Notes: generated by a model not told the origin, from the letters alone. DNA of 64,000 bases from Aquatica leii (GCA_035610365.1 CM069432.1:4278001-4342000); one strand, 5' to 3'. Positions 9,795 to 22,721 are shown, counted from the first letter of the stretch. Numbers and translations: made by a program.

Positions 9795-11640
9795 CTTCAT
9801 TTTGAGTTAACGTTTTCTCTTCCTTCGAGTTGATGTGTTGCGATTTATCTTCTTTTCCTTTCCTTAACGTTTTTAATGTTTTATAGAACAGTTTTTGGTT
9901 ACCCGCACTATCTTTTTCCATCTTTCCGCCGAATTCTTCCCATGCTTTTTGTTTGCGGTTTTTACCGATTCTTTAACTCGTAATCTCTGAGCTTTGTATT
10001 GATTATAGTTTTCATTTTTTTTCTTTCTTAGATATTTTCCCATTTTATTTTCTTTAACTTTACCTCTTCGTTTACCTCTGCATTCCACCAATGCGTTTTT
10101 TTTAGATTTTTGTTATCGTTTGTCTCTCCACATCTTATTTTAGCTGTGTTCAGTATTGCTTCTTTAATATTTATCCATAGTTCTTCTATATTGTACTTTC
10201 TTATATTTATTTTCATGATTCTCATTTCTTTTTCTATTTTTGCAGTATATTTATTTCCTACTTCATCTTCTTGCAGTTTGTATGTTTTTATTTTTATCTT
10301 CGTTTGTGAGGTTATTTTTGTGCACTTTTTGTTTTTCTTAGTTTCCGTTGCTATCCTCGTTTTTGATACTACCAGGTAGCGATCAGTATATATTTCGGCG
10401 CCTCTTCTTACTCTTGTGTCTTTGATATCTTTTCTATATTGTTTATTTATTATTACGTAGTCAATAATCGATTTTTCTTTTCTGCTCACTACTTCTCTAG
10501 TATATTTATGGATGTCTTTGTGCTTGAAAAAGGTGTTGGTTATTATTAAGTTGTTCATTATGCAGAAGTCTATTAATCTTTTCCCGTTATTATTTCTTAT
10601 TTTCTCTCCATATAGCCCTATTGTCTCTCCTGATTCGTCGTCCTTTTTTCCTATCCTTCCGTTTATATCACTTGTTATAATTATTCTTCCACTTATATTT
10701 GTATTGCCTCTAATAATTGCTCCCAGAACTGATCTTTTATTTGTACTTTTTCATCTTCTCCTGGTCCATATGCAATTATCAACGTGGTTCTATTGGTGTT
10801 TTCTAACTGTATTTCTATTTTAAGTATTTTTTCTGTAATAACCGCCCATCTTTTAATGTATTTATTTATTTCCTTTTTAATTATGCATCCCACTCCCTCT
10901 CTTGCTCTCTGGTTGTGTTCGACTCTCGCGTATACTAGTAAATTTCCGCTAGGTAGAATTATTTCTCCTTTACCGTTTTTTTTAGTTTCTGTTATTCCTA
11001 AAATATGTAGTTTTGCTTTGTTAAATTCTTTGTCCAATTTGTACATTTTTCCTGGTAAACCTCTTATGTTCCGAGTTCCTATTTTCCATCCATTCCTCAT
11101 CTCTACCTTATTCGTTGCCTTGTTCGTTGTCTTATTGGACCGTCCAGTTTTCATATTTTCTGTATTTAGTTTTCTTCCAAGCCGTACACGTTATTTTTCT
11201 TATTTGTTCTTCAAAGTTTTGACCTTCCGGGGACCTTTCTGTTACTTTTCTCTTGTAATTTGTGTTTCGACTCCATGTGTTTGTTTCTTGGTTTTCTTGT
11301 TGTGATTCGTAGAATGTGCCTGCCTTATTGTAAATCTTTAGTTTGTCGTAGATTAAATATGCTCTAGCTTCTTTTAGTAGTGGTATTAATTTTTTTCTTT
11401 CTTCTTGCACCTTTTTTGTGTAGTCTTTGTCTATCCAAATATCTGATCCTTTTAAATTTTTTGCGTTGCTTAAAATCTTTTTTTTTGTACTCGTCTTTAT
11501 TAATTGAATTAATATTGGTCTTGTTTTTCCTTCAGTAGTTTTTTCTAGTCTTTTTGCTTAATTTATCAGTATCTTCTTTTAAATTATTTTTAGTTATTAT
11601 GTCTGATATTTTTGTATCATTCTTTTTTTATATCACTGTG
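9795..11640 (-). pseudogene. RTE-like LINE endonuclease and N-terminal region
   Basis: From about 11110 the minus frame reads GWKIGTRNIRGLPGK, then ILGITETKKNGKG and EGVGCIIKK, the endonuclease (exonuclease-endonuclease-phosphatase) fold used to nick target DNA. The C-terminal part is at 10558-10380 with IIDYVIINKQYR and RYLVV, where family members usually have SDHYLV, so the catalytic histidine region looks altered. A linker with WWNAEVNEEVK (10088) leads to the reverse transcriptase. The N-terminal part (11600-11132) is lysine-rich without a recognisable domain. Frameshifts occur near 10690, 11140 and 10050. Confidence 0.75.
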
Positions 11641-13375
11641 CTGCCCTCTTTTTCGTTACCAAAATTTCAGATTTACACTCTTTAAAGAAGTTTCACTTCA
11701 AAAATTAAAGAATTAGAAACTTTTAAAGCTGATTTTTGTCAATTAGAAGCTTATACTGTTTTCTGATAATTATTTTTCAAAATGAAGCTTTAAACGCTCT
11801 GAAAGACATTAGCGCAGAATTAGTGTAAAGTAACAATTTTCTTTAAGTATAAAAATGGTTTAATAGCGAAGAATTTGCAAGATCCTAAAGATGTTTAATA
11901 CTTTTTTTTTAAATTGTAATATAAACTTAATGAAGCGCTGTAATAAAAATAACTTCTGTTGCGCAAGGATTGGAAATAATTTTGAAATTGACAGAACACA
12001 GAGGCATATCTGAAATACATGCGGTAGAGAAGTTGGCTTGTGAAAACATTATCAATCTTTTTTTAATTTTTAAGTCATACACGTTTAAATCTTATAGATT
12101 TAATAAACCACATAATTTTGTTCTTGAAAGAAATGGGTTCGCTATCAAGTGTGATTTATTATAGTTCCAAACACTCTACACTGTAATTACTACTCCCGTT
12201 TATTTTTAACATCGTTAAACGCCATACTTGTAACGAATTTGTGCAACTACTTATTTTATAAAAATTCAACCACAATCTGATTTGACTATCTTTATCGAAA
12301 AAAAAGTTGTTAATAAACAACACCTAAAATTATCTTTTTAATGTATTAAAATATCTTACGGGGAGTTTACTAATCGTGTTTCTTTTTAACCACGTAACCA
12401 CGAAACTTCCAATTAATCAGTCTTTTGTAAAGGTTAGAAAAAAATACAATTATATCAATTTGTTTCATTTTTATTAATTAAAAGGAATGTGCATTTGTGG
12501 ACTTGAACTCGATTACGTTGTTCGACTAATTCAATTAACGACTATAAATAACAGTCGGAAAATTGTGCGCCTCTTTATTCAATAAAAAGTGGAAGAATAA
12601 CAACTGTAATATGTTGCAAGAGAGATTGTAAATTTTCACATTATATCAGCTGCACCTATTTATGGTTCATTTCCTTCCGGTATTTTCAGCGATGACAACT
12701 TAAAGAATGTATTTGGATTATTACAATAATCGTTTTGTACGCTGCGTGGGCGAGGTTCATTTAGTTTTATAACTATACTCTTGGTAAATTTATTGGAGGG
12801 AGTATAACTTTGTATTGTTATTGTCAAATGTGCCAACAAAAAGCAACGATTATTTTATACAAACGCCATCACCAAAAAAGATTTAATGTTTTTTGTTTAG
12901 TTTTTGCGCTCTATTAAGCGGATACTCGTCCATAAAGTTGGTATAAAACTAAACAAAAAATCGAAATTAATTATTACAAGTTTTTTTTAATTTTAAACAC
13001 ATAAACGCGGTTGCTTTGAACTTCAAACGAGTGTTCTGTCTATGTGTTGGTGATTGAACATGACATGTTTCTAGACAAAGTTTGGTATCGTTACGATGAA
13101 TTAATTAAAATAGAAGTCGGAACATATTTTGGCAAATTTACAAAAACATGTAAATATAAGGTAGTTAACGTACTTAGCACGGACAAGTTCAAAGTCGGTG
13201 TACTGTTCGTAAACGTGTTTTGATTTTTTTATAGTAAAAAAGAAATACTTTCACTCAAAACACGTATACAATACAAACAAAATTTTAATTCAATAGACGT
13301 AAGCTGTTTATAAATTAAATGGCGTGAGAGCAATCAAATTAAAACGTTTCAGATTTATTAAAAATGAAAAAGGTA
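11641..13375. other. No recognisable gene
   Basis: A+T-rich sequence. I see no supported reading frame, TIR or RNA gene. The part just before 13376 could contain the Copia LTR, but no TG...CA pair could be matched because the other LTR is absent. Confidence 0.6.
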
Positions 13376-14254
13376 TATGATTCCTATATTTGATAGAAAG
13401 GAGTATGATAGTTGGAAGAAAAGATTAATGGTGTTTTTAAAAATGAAAAATTGTGAGAGTTGCCAGAAAGTTACAATTATATAGAAAATTTAGTTGATAT
13501 AGTAAAAGAACAGGAACAAACAGTAGAGTATGTTAAAAGTAAAATCAAAGTGATGGGCATAAAGATAAATGAAGTAAGTGGAAGTTCAAGAATAAATTCA
13601 AACGCCTCCGTGTCGAAGGTTGGGAGTACTAGTAATAAACCAATTAAGCAAGAAATGTCATGTTGGATTTGTGGAAGTAAAAAACATTTTAAAAAGGATT
13701 GTCACCAGACTGGAGAAAAAAGAGGTTATTGGAATAGAGGTGATTAAAGAGGGCGCGGTGTACAACGAGGTTCGAGAGGCCTTCATTATAATCGAAGAGG
13801 ACAATTTTATTATCAGAATGGATAAGGTCCATTGAATAGTTTTCATGTAGAGATAGAAGCTTTAAGTCTAACTAAACGAATCGATACTAACATTAAAATT
13901 AAGTGGTTATTAGATAGCGGTTGTACTGATCATGTAATCAATAATGATGATTATTTTTTTTTAAAGTGTGGTATTGAAAGAAAAGTAATAGTAGGAGATG
14001 GGACAACTGTGAAAGCAACTAAAATAGAAACTGTCATTAGTTATTTTAAGGTGTATAACAGAAAACAAAAAATTAAGATGAAAAATGTTTATTTTGTAAA
14101 GGAAATTAAAAAAAAACATATTAGCTATTCAAAAATAACTGATAATAATATGATTATATCAAAACGAACTGATTCTAAAGTTTATGATAAAAATAATAGG
14201 TTAACAGTCAATCATCGGAATATGTTGAAAACAAACACAAAATTACCTGCGTAA
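13376..14254 (+). pseudogene. Copia-type gag and protease relic
   Basis: The frame begins with the gag start signature IPIFDRKEYDSWKKRL (13381 onward), breaks near 13455, then continues in a segment with a CCHC zinc knuckle (CWICGSKKHFKKDC, C-x2-C-x4-H-x4-C, about 13660-13700). In another frame follows a retropepsin with WLLDSGCTDHVI (about 13900), where DSG is the catalytic triad, and a glycine-rich VGDGTTV block typical of Copia proteases. Most of the gag middle and all of integrase, reverse transcriptase and RNase H are missing, so this is a 5' fragment of a retrotransposon polyprotein. No LTRs were matched. The similarly damaged Copia at 44600-46990 lies on the other strand and is too incomplete to show whether they are the same family. 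Confidence 0.8.
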
Positions 14255-15229
14255 TATAATGAACAAGGTTCATTACAATTTTCAAAAAATGAGTATGCAT
14301 ACATAAATAATAAAAAAACACAAATAACTAGTATTCTATGAACATATTAAACGAGAATATGGTCCATGGAATGCCTGAGAATTGTTTCCCATAACCTCTT
14401 CATCGATGGAAAATGATGAATCAGCAACACCAACGACTTATACAGATTTTTTTGTCATAACAAACTATGAGCAAGACCGTTCATTATCAAGAATTGCTGC
14501 GCGCTGATAAAACATAGCCTCCGGTGACATATCTAAAGAGAAACCCGATCGCGTTATTTTAAATCCATGCACTTGAACAAACATCATAGCATGTTCAATT
14601 TATTTGGCCTTTATCTCTCCAAGAGAAACGGAAATTGTGCTCGACATTGAATTAGTATTAAAAACTCTAAATCCAAACAGTCTTGGCTGTTGTTTCCCAA
14701 TTATAGCTTTAGTAGTATGTAATAGTTTGGTGCAAAATAGTTGCAAACTGGAGGGTACATCCTTTATAGAAAATTTTTCTAGAGAAGCACAGAAACGGGT
14801 ATTTGGACTGTGTTGGTAACGCTTAGCGTTTCTTTTCCAAGTGATGTACGGTAAGAAACACAAAGCAAGCAACAAAATCTTAAAACATCAAACTTTATTT
14901 GACAGCAAATATTTTCACGGGAAAAAATCACTTTTGCAAAGCTCAAATAATAATATTGCGCTCACAAGCATGTTATGCAAGAAAAGGTCGAAAAATTGTG
15001 ATTCACGTCCACTGACTCATTTTTTGCTGGCTTAGATACGTTTAAAAGTATTCGAATAAATGTAAAATTTTCTCTAGACACAATCAATTTTAGAGCCAAA
15101 GTGGAACTTTCAGAAATTTAGCCAGATTTTGATTAAATACGCTTGGATTAAATAAATCACTCAATGATTAAATAAACAATTTATATCGCGTGATTTCTGA
15201 CAATTGTTTCACCACACTCTAACTAGTTG
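14255..15229. other. No assignable gene; one weak minus-strand reading frame
   Basis: A minus-strand frame at 14875-14600 (91 codons) continues past a stop to about 14480 without a recognisable motif. It may be a decayed gene, but nothing supports a function. Confidence 0.4.
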
Positions 15230-16520
15230 ATGCGTATTATTATATAACTTCAAAACATTAACAAATAACATACTAATTAAAGAAGTAAAAAAAAATAGTG
15301 AATATGGTACTCAAAAAAGCATTTTTTTCGGACGTCAACTCACATTGCACTTATTGTATTTGAATTGCATTTTCTTTTGGCATATAGCGCATCTGATCCG
15401 TTTTTCTTGGTACATAATCGAGTGATTCCACATAAATTATTAGTGTTTTGTTTTAAGTTGATAAATTGGGGCATTCTACAGTTGCTGTGTTTCAGTGATT
15501 TAAGTGATTCAGCGCAGAGAGGTTTTGGCGCAATATGATTCGCCGCTAGGAAGTTTATACTCTTAAGACAAATACTCTTACATTTTTTTTAATATTCACG
15601 TTTTTTAATTTGGACATTAACAGTTTTTTTTTATATTAGTCGTTCTTTAAAAACAAATTTATTTAACTTCAAAATATTAAAAAATAACACTAATAAATTT
15701 CTTTTTTAATGGTGAGTATGGTACTCTCAAAAAAGCAGTTTCACATTGTACATTTTCTATTTGAATTGCACTTTCTTGTGCTACAATGTGCAGCTGATCT
15801 GCTTTTTTTGGTATACAACCAAGTGATCTCTACTATCGAATACAGAAAGTTCATTTTCCTGAACACTTGGTCATACTCATCTTTGTGGTATCAGAACTGC
15901 ATTTACAGTACAAAGATCTCCTACAGACACAAGTTTTCATAGGTTTAAGCGCAGGTGATTCGGCGCAAAAATGTTTTAGCATAGAAATCATAGTAATTTT
16001 TTGTTTACGTGTGCTATCAGAAGTGCTTTTAAATGTCAAATAGTTAACCAAAGTTTTCTTTATATATACGCTAAATTCGACTTTTGATAGACGGTATGTG
16101 ACGTCTGAAATCAAGTGGTTCGTCGCAAAAACATTTTTACACCAGGTAATTTGACAAAAAAAAGTTTATTGTACATAAAGTTTGCTCATTTTAATTTCCA
16201 CGCACTTCTGCATAAATAATTAGGCGTGCTTTGCTTTAAGTTGATGAATTCAGACATTTTATAGTTGCTGCGCTTTTACTGATTCAAGTGATTCGGAGCC
16301 GAGACGTTTTGACGCTATATGATTCGGCGCGAAAAATTTTATATACTTCCGAATAGATTTTTTTTAATATTCACGTTTTTTAAATTAGACGCTAAGGAAC
16401 AACTTTGTATAATAACTTTTTTTATACTATCGACAGTTTTTTCATATTAGTCGTCTTTTATAAATAATATTATTTAACACCGAAATATTAAGAAACAACA
16501 TACTAATTAAAAAACTTCGT
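15230..16520. repeat. Diverged long-period tandem repeats
   Basis: Several blocks recur in direct orientation with substitutions and indels. The series TTATTTAACTTCAAAATATT...AACA...ACTAATTAAA appears at about 15240, 15660 and 16470. GAATATGGTACTC...AAAAAAGCA is at 15300 and 15715. AAGTGATTC...GCGC...GATTCGGCGC is at 15500, 15950 and 16290. Spacing is roughly 400 to 800 bp. No protein is encoded. This looks like an ancient duplicated or satellite-like segment. Confidence 0.55.
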
Positions 16521-17606
16521 TTTCGTTTACGCATTTTAAAATTCGAACATAAATTATTGATTTAGTACAACATGTGTGCTTCGGTCGAGTAGCTTTTGGT
16601 GACCACCGCGGCTTTTTTTGCGGCAAAGTATGGCTTTGTCGATGTCGTAATATTACAGCAGCATCGAAACCGCTACAATTTTTGTATTGAAATGATTTGC
16701 TTAATAATTTGAAGTAACTAATAAATGATTACTCTAAAACGGTGCAAGATAGAAGAAAGTTACACATAAACATTTTTATAGAGGACAAAATTTACTATAA
16801 AAAAGTCTGCGAAAGGGCACAATTTCGTTCAATAGTTTAGAATATACAAGTGTGCAAAGTTGCAAGAAAATTACATTAAAATTCTGTAACTCCTAAACTA
16901 TTAGATATAATTATATACTTCCGCGGACTTTTTTGTATTGAATTTTATGCTCCATAAAATGTTTATGTGCAATTTTGATCTATATTGTACGGTTTTTGCA
17001 GTATACAAGGCGCAAGCTCGGGCGGATCTAATTCTGCAACTACTATAATCATTTTTCATTACTGCTGAGTGAAATTAAGACTTATTATATTTTTACAACA
17101 TAAAACAAATCATAAGGAATATCTTGTTTAATGATAATCAACACTGCATCCGAAAAATACAAAAAATGAAATGAAATTAGACACCATCGCAAGTTCCAAA
17201 TTTGTTTCATCTGATCGTTTTATCGTTTTGTTACACGAGCCTTCGAATTAAGCTCCCTATAAGTGTTTTTAACACTAAAATGGTTTTGGTGGTCAGGACT
17301 AAGAAAAGACGCAAAAAACTTTCACTGTAAAGTTATCAACATAGGACCAAAGTATGTAAAATAAAACTTGAGTAATTTTAGAATGTTGAAATTGTATCAA
17401 CAGTCAAGCAATTGTAAATATTATTACTGTTATAAATCAGTTAAGAGTAGAGAGAGAATTCATGTTATAGTAAAGTTTCTTTTTTTTAATGTTTTTTTAT
17501 AGTCAGTAGCGCATTTGTTTAATATTAATAGAAGACAAAAATTGTAAAATCAATAAATTTTTAAAGTGTTAAGGAGATTCAATATTATTGGTCAATTTTT
17601 AAATTA
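16521..17606. other. No recognisable gene
   Basis: A+T-rich sequence up to the left terminus of the CACTG element. Nothing supported. Confidence 0.6.
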
Positions 17607-17737
17607 CACTGGTCTGCAAAAAATATTTTTTATCGAGTCCTGACACTATTCCAAGCGATTCTTATGTAAAATGACGTCCTGAATCCAAATATGTCTTCCG
17701 TTTTCTTCCATTACCCACCATTTTCGAAGGAGTCCCC
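17607..17737 (+). repeat. TIR of CACTG element copy A (distal to gene start)
   Basis: Reverse complement of 20047-20177 with scattered differences. An A+T-rich palindromic stretch follows at about 17760-17825 and is conserved in copy B at 30490-30560. Confidence 0.8.
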
Positions 17738-17910
17738 AATCTCTAATTTTATCACTTTTCGATAAATTAATTATAATTTATTAATCGAACGATAATAATT
17801 ATAATAATCATTATAATAATAATAAGTCTAAAGACATGAATTTAATTTAAATGGGAAAAAGAACTATTTTAGCTATAAACAGTAATAAATAAAAAGATAT
17901 TCATCGTTAC

Positions 17911-19574
17911 TTGGTGCTTGTTTTCCTTTTATAACTTGAGGTACAGCTCTCTCGTTTCAAAAACCAGCAGTACTCCGTCAACATGCTTGCATTCCACTTC
18001 CCTGAAAATTTCTTTTCAGCTTAGCGATGTCTTGATGTAACCGTTTCCCGTGTTCATCCAAGACGGCTCCTAAATTTTTAGGAAAAAAGTCCAGATGCGA
18101 AGGAAGGCAGTGAACTTTAATAGACATGTTACATCCTATGTCCTTGTACGCTAAAAGCAGTTCCTCGACGCGAGCGACATAATCTTCACTTTTGTGGTTA
18201 CCCAGGAAGTTCTTACAAACGTTTTGAAATGCAAGCCAAGCTCGTTTTTCTTTTCGATTTAGGTGTTCAATAAACGTCGAATCTTGGAAGAGTTGTCTAA
18301 TCTGGGAACCAACAAAAACGCCTTCTTTGATTTTAGCTTCGCTAAGACGAGGAAATTTAGTTTTCAAAAATTGAAATGCGCCACCTGTCTTGTCCACTGC
18401 TTAAACAAACTGTTTGATCAATCCAAGTTTGATGTGTAAAGGTGGTAAGTAAATATTTTCCTTCGGAACCAAAGGATTGTGGGCGACATTTTTCTGACCA
18501 GGAATAAGATTTTCTCGCAGAGGCCAGTCCCGTACGATTTAATGTTTATCTCGGGCTCGGCTATCCCATTCACAAAGGAAGCAGCAATATTTTGTGAATC
18601 CTGATTGCAGGTCCGTGAGTACAGTAACAACTTTTAAGTCAGCGCAAAGTTTACACTTATAATCATGATAACTAATTTTATCAAGGATTCTGAAGATGTT
18701 TTCGTACGTTTCCTTCATATCAACAGAGTATGCAACTGGAACTGATGGGAAGTCATTCCCATTTGCCAACAGGACAACTTTTAAGCTTGTTTTTGATGAG
18801 TCTATAAACAGTCTCCATTTGTCTGGGTCACATGGCATCTGTAGCTCTGTCATCAATAAATTTGCATTGAGGCATAACACTAAACCTTTATCTTCTGAGA
18901 AAAGACATTTCAGGGTTGCTTGTCTGCTCCTGTAAGAAGATATATTTAATCCCTTTTCTAAGAGATTCCACTGTTGAAGTCGCGATCCTAGGAGCTGAGA
19001 TTTAGTCTTGGGTAACTGCAAATCTTTGACAAGATCATTTAATTCCGACTGAGTGAGGAGGTGAAGTTGCCGAGAAACTAAATCTGCGGAATACTCTTCA
19101 TCATCATTGAACCCCAGGTTGTAGCTTAGAGTCTTTTAAATCAATTTCCGGCTCTAGAGTATAAGTGTTTGGGGGCTTTGGAATTGGCAAAGTATCGTTA
19201 TGAGGAACAGGTCTTAGAGCTGACGGAATATTGGTATACTGAATTGTATGCTTACTTTTGCTCGAAAACCCGACGGTGCCAGTCATACATAAGTAACAAT
19301 CTGTAAGATGACAGCGAGGTTCACGCCAAACCATGGGCACAGTAAATGGCATTGATTTACGGGTACTTTTAAGCCATTTGGTCAAACTACTGTAACAAGT
19401 CGTACAGCAAACTGATGGAGCCCAAGTCTTGTCCTGGTCGCCAACTTGACAATCAAAGTACAATTTATAAGCTGTTTTAACAAGCGGAGAAAAGGGTTTT
19501 TGTTGCGCTTTTAAAGTTTATTCCCCGCAGACATAGCAGAAGCTATCGGGATGATTTTTACACTCGCGTGGCAT
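17911..19574 (-). pseudogene. Cysteine-rich putative transposase, copy A
   Basis: Same protein as at 28736-30411. I recognise the start (MPRECKNHPDSFCYVCGE) as a family repeated in arthropod genomes, but I know of no assigned function. The position between TIRs suggests a transposase. The copy is damaged: a stop directly after CYVCGE (near 19516), a frameshift near 19480, another at about 19110 after LKDSKLQPG, and stops near 18540 and 18400. The middle part (19021-18539) and C-terminal part (18397-17978, from DKTGGAFQFLKTKFP to LHQDIAKLK) remain open. Copy A keeps the residues lost in copy B near 18660 (HDYKCKLCADLK), so the two copies complement each other for reconstructing an alignment. 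It ends at 17911. Confidence 0.75.
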
Positions 19575-20046
19575 AATTAAACAGTAATTCAACGCCCGAC
19601 ATTAACCACAAATCACACTTAGTCACTTGAAAAAATCCGGAGTAAAAGTAGTTTTACTGATTTACACAAATGAACAAAAATGAGCACAAAATGCAGCACA
19701 TTTAAAACGTCGACAAGTTAACTCTGCAACAGCTATAGATGTACTGATCGAAGGAGTTAAGCAAACAATGCAATATACTAAAATTAGAAAAGTAATGCAA
19801 GTTCAAGCCTGTCGAAAATTCCTGTTCAAACCTGCATGTGGTATTGGGATCGCCAGCGTCGTGCAGTGAATCTTCCTAACTGTTTATTGATATTTTTTTC
19901 TGTTCTTATATATTTGTATTTTATTGTTGTTTCTATATACATTTTATAGCAAAACTTTTGTCATATATTTTGGTATAAATTTTATTACCTGCTTTGGGAT
20001 GTTTAACGGCTATAAGTTAGAATTCTAAAAAAAAATGCAAAAAATA

Positions 20047-20177
20047 AAATAAAAATGGGGTCCTTCCAAAATAAGTGGGTGATGGGTAAAAACGGCGCTC
20101 ATTTTTGGATTCAGGATGTCATTTTACATAAGAATCGTCAAGAATGGTATCAGGGCCGATTTTCATGCAGACCAGTG
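20047..20177 (-). repeat. TIR of CACTG element copy A (gene-start side)
   Basis: Matches 17607-17737 inverted, and 28134-28265 of copy B. The apparent short reading frame 20055-20243 falls in this TIR and is not a gene. Confidence 0.8.
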
Positions 20178-22029
20178 ATAATTAAAGTAGGAAATAAGTT
20201 AGTTACGGTACATAAAAATAGAATTAAACTTTATACAGAGTAAAACAAACAAACTAAACTAAACTAAATACATTATGATTTTAATTTTTTTTCTCTGCCA
20301 ATGGAGGTGTAATGTAATAGTAATAGCATTTAGTTTAATAAGTTAATTGAACTTTGTGGGTATTGGACTTACATATACCTAAAATGCAAAATTAAAAAGA
20401 CGCGTAATTTCATTTCCCGTCTAAAGTAGCTAAGTCACCTCAATACAGATCAATAAGTTCAATTCTTAACAAAGTAGGTAGTAGTATTAAGATGGTAGTA
20501 TTAAGAATAAAGTGTATACATTAACTATTCATATGCAAAATTGATTCTATTATTAATTACACTACTGGTCTACACAAAGGTTCAAGTTTAAATTAAATCT
20601 TTAACGACAGTTGCTCTTGAAAAGCTTATGAATTATAAATGCAGAATTACATATGTATATGTAAATTAAAGCTATTGATGCCGAGTATTTTTATTAATAT
20701 TTGCAAAGAAACTATTTTAGCGTAAATCTTTTATCTTTAAACTCAAGGTGGTACCTATTTTTAAAACTAACGAAATATGTAAATATTGAATACTAAAACG
20801 ATTTTATTTTATGAAATATTTATTTTTTTACAACTTTTAGATACCATCAACTTTGAAAATAGAACATTTAGATTTTGCTTGTTCTGTATTAGCTTATATG
20901 TATATTAACATAACTTTATAAAATTTTTAAACGTTTATCTTATAATGGCACATTTTTATTTCCATAAATATTATTCTTTTGATAGAGTTTGTGTGCTACT
21001 TTAAATCAATATTTTCCTTACATCACGTCAATCTTAAATACTTTAACCTATATTTCTAGGTGTTTACATTTAAGCAATTTACCTTTAATTTAAAGTTGCT
21101 TTTATTAAAATTTATGTTAACGTTTTTAAATTTAGGCAATAGTTTGTAAAAATAATTTTAAGTATTTAAATTACTCAGATTTTTGTTTAAATGTTTAATC
21201 GTAGTACATAGTGGCTTTTACGCGAATGTTTATGTTTAAGCACGTTCACTTTATGTTGGTATTATGCAACTATTTTTATTAAGTGGTCTACTAATGTTTA
21301 CGTAATAAATTTTAGTCTGAAATAATTTTTTTTTATTGTAACTTTGTTTAAGGTGATTACTTTTTATTGTTACAGAGCTTGTATATGTACATGGAAAACA
21401 CTAAAATGATAAAGTTTTGTGAAAGAATAAAATTTTAAATGAAAAATCATGCTTAAAATATAGTAGCAGATGTTTGCAAAGCTATTAGGGTGTCGTAACA
21501 AAGTTTTGTGTTTATTGCTTTAACTTTTTTATTAGTGTAAACTACGTTCTACATAACCCAAAAGTAGCTTTTTTATAAAGCTTACATATTAATGCGAATT
21601 TTGGAAACTTCAACCAAAATGACCTATTCACATTCTAATAGTATATTGTTTCTCATTAGAGGTTTGAAGCAAATAAAGCATTGTAATTTTATTACCTACA
21701 TAGTTCAAAAAAATAATAAAAGTTTAAGCTTAGTGATCTGTAAATAATAATAAGTACGGTACGTCAGATTGGATGCATTTTTAGAGAATTGATATCTTAC
21801 ACAAGCTAATAATTCTAAAATTTTTATTTCTTATATCAAATATTTATATAAAGTATTGCCTCCACCAATGCTACTATCACTAATGTTATATTAATTCGGA
21901 ATAACAATGTATAATTAATATCATTTTAATATTGGCCTGGTTTTGGCTGTGCTAATGTGTTTAATAGCAAAATACTTCAATATAAATACTGTGAAAATAC
22001 TTCAAATACATATATTATTTTATTTTTAT
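20178..22029. other. A+T-rich, no recognisable gene
   Basis: No supported coding frame, TIR or RNA gene between the CACTG element and the Penelope element. Confidence 0.6.
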
Positions 22030-22150
22030 ATTTTAATAAACGCTACATGTTTCGACTAATTGTCATCTTCAAGCGTATACTATAAAATAAAAAATTTAAA
22101 ATCGAATCTTTTTTAAATATAAACTTACTACATTAGAATTGAAAAATCAA
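22030..22150 (+). repeat. Left terminal repeat of Penelope-like element
   Basis: Nearly identical to the reverse complement of 25682-25803, including GTCATCTTCAAGCGTATACT and TACTACATTAGAATT. Confidence 0.85.
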
Positions 22151-22159
22151 TTTAATTTA

Positions 22160-22720
22160 ATTTAATAATAACTAAAGCAGATAAAGGTAATGTTTTAGTT
22201 ATTATTGAAAAATCTAGTTATTTTGAAAAACTTAACAACTTTCTCACATCTAATGACTTTGAACTTACTAATATAAATTTTCTTTCATTTACTAATAAAG
22301 TTAAAAAATTTATTACAGAAAACAAAAATTTGTTATCAGAGTTCTTTAATATTAAACATTATCGTTTAATTTTAATGAATCCGTCACTGCCTTTACTATA
22401 TGGTCTTCCTAAAATTCACAAAATTGATTACCCAATAAGACCAATACTTTCTTTTACAAATACTCCAGTTTCTAAAATTTCATCTTGGCTTAATAAAGTA
22501 TTACGTTCTCAAATTAACTTTCAGTTTCCTTATTCTATTACAAACTCTGAATCTTTAACTAGAGAATTAGTTAATTTTACTTACAATTTTATACTTATCT
22601 TTTTTGTTTTTTTTTGTTATTATTAACCTTTTTCCTAGTGTTCCGTTTATAGATTGTTATAATATAATTAAAGAACTACTTGTTCAATCTAACTTACCCG
22701 ATATTTGCGTTTTTATACTT
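22160..22720 (+). pseudogene. Penelope-like reverse transcriptase, 5' half
   Basis: The frame opens with ITKADKGNVLVII, then LYGLPKIHKIDYPIRPILSF, a signature of Penelope reverse transcriptases, and SSWLNKVLR. A frameshift near 22600 leads to FPSVPFIDCYNIIKELL, the block before the catalytic core. The sequence stops at ICVFIL where the nested LINE begins. The normal N-terminal several hundred residues are absent: coding sequence starts about 10 bp after the terminal repeat. Confidence 0.85.
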
Positions 22721-22721
22721 A

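Larger units (their letters stand above)
8050..11640 (-). mobile_element. RTE-like LINE retrotransposon, split by solo LTR
   Basis: This is one minus-strand non-LTR element: an N-terminal charged region (11640-11132), an endonuclease (about 11110-10380) and a reverse transcriptase (about 9870-8060). It is interrupted at 9302-9790 by an LTR. Many stops are present and the reverse-transcriptase C-terminus has a deletion around 8231. A single long frame with apurinic-type endonuclease and FADD reverse transcriptase suggests RTE or a close clade. The 5' and 3' ends are not sharply defined. Confidence 0.75.
17607..20177 (-). mobile_element. CACTG-ended DNA transposon, copy A (2.57 kb)
   Basis: The ends are CACTGGTCTGCA at 17607 and its complement TGCAGACCAGTG at 20177. 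TIRs of about 130 bp (17607-17737 and 20047-20177) share blocks such as ATGTAAAATGAC and CCTGAATCCAAA. The same ends and gene occur in reverse orientation at 28134-30712. CACTG termini are known from CACTA/EnSpm and Chapaev-like transposons, but the encoded protein does not look like either. Flanking dinucleotides (TA left, AT right) do not give a clear duplication here. Confidence 0.85.

Noticed and set aside
10110..11305. Plus-strand hydrophobic open frames that look like membrane proteins
   Set aside because: Antisense of a lysine-rich LINE protein: complementing AAA/AAG codons gives Phe/Leu-rich shadows.
14600..14875. 91-codon minus-strand frame
   Set aside because: No recognisable motif, and overlapping plus-strand frames of similar length. 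Not enough to call a gene.
20055..20243. 62-codon plus-strand frame
   Set aside because: It lies within the TIR of CACTG element copy A and is not conserved as coding in the other TIRs.
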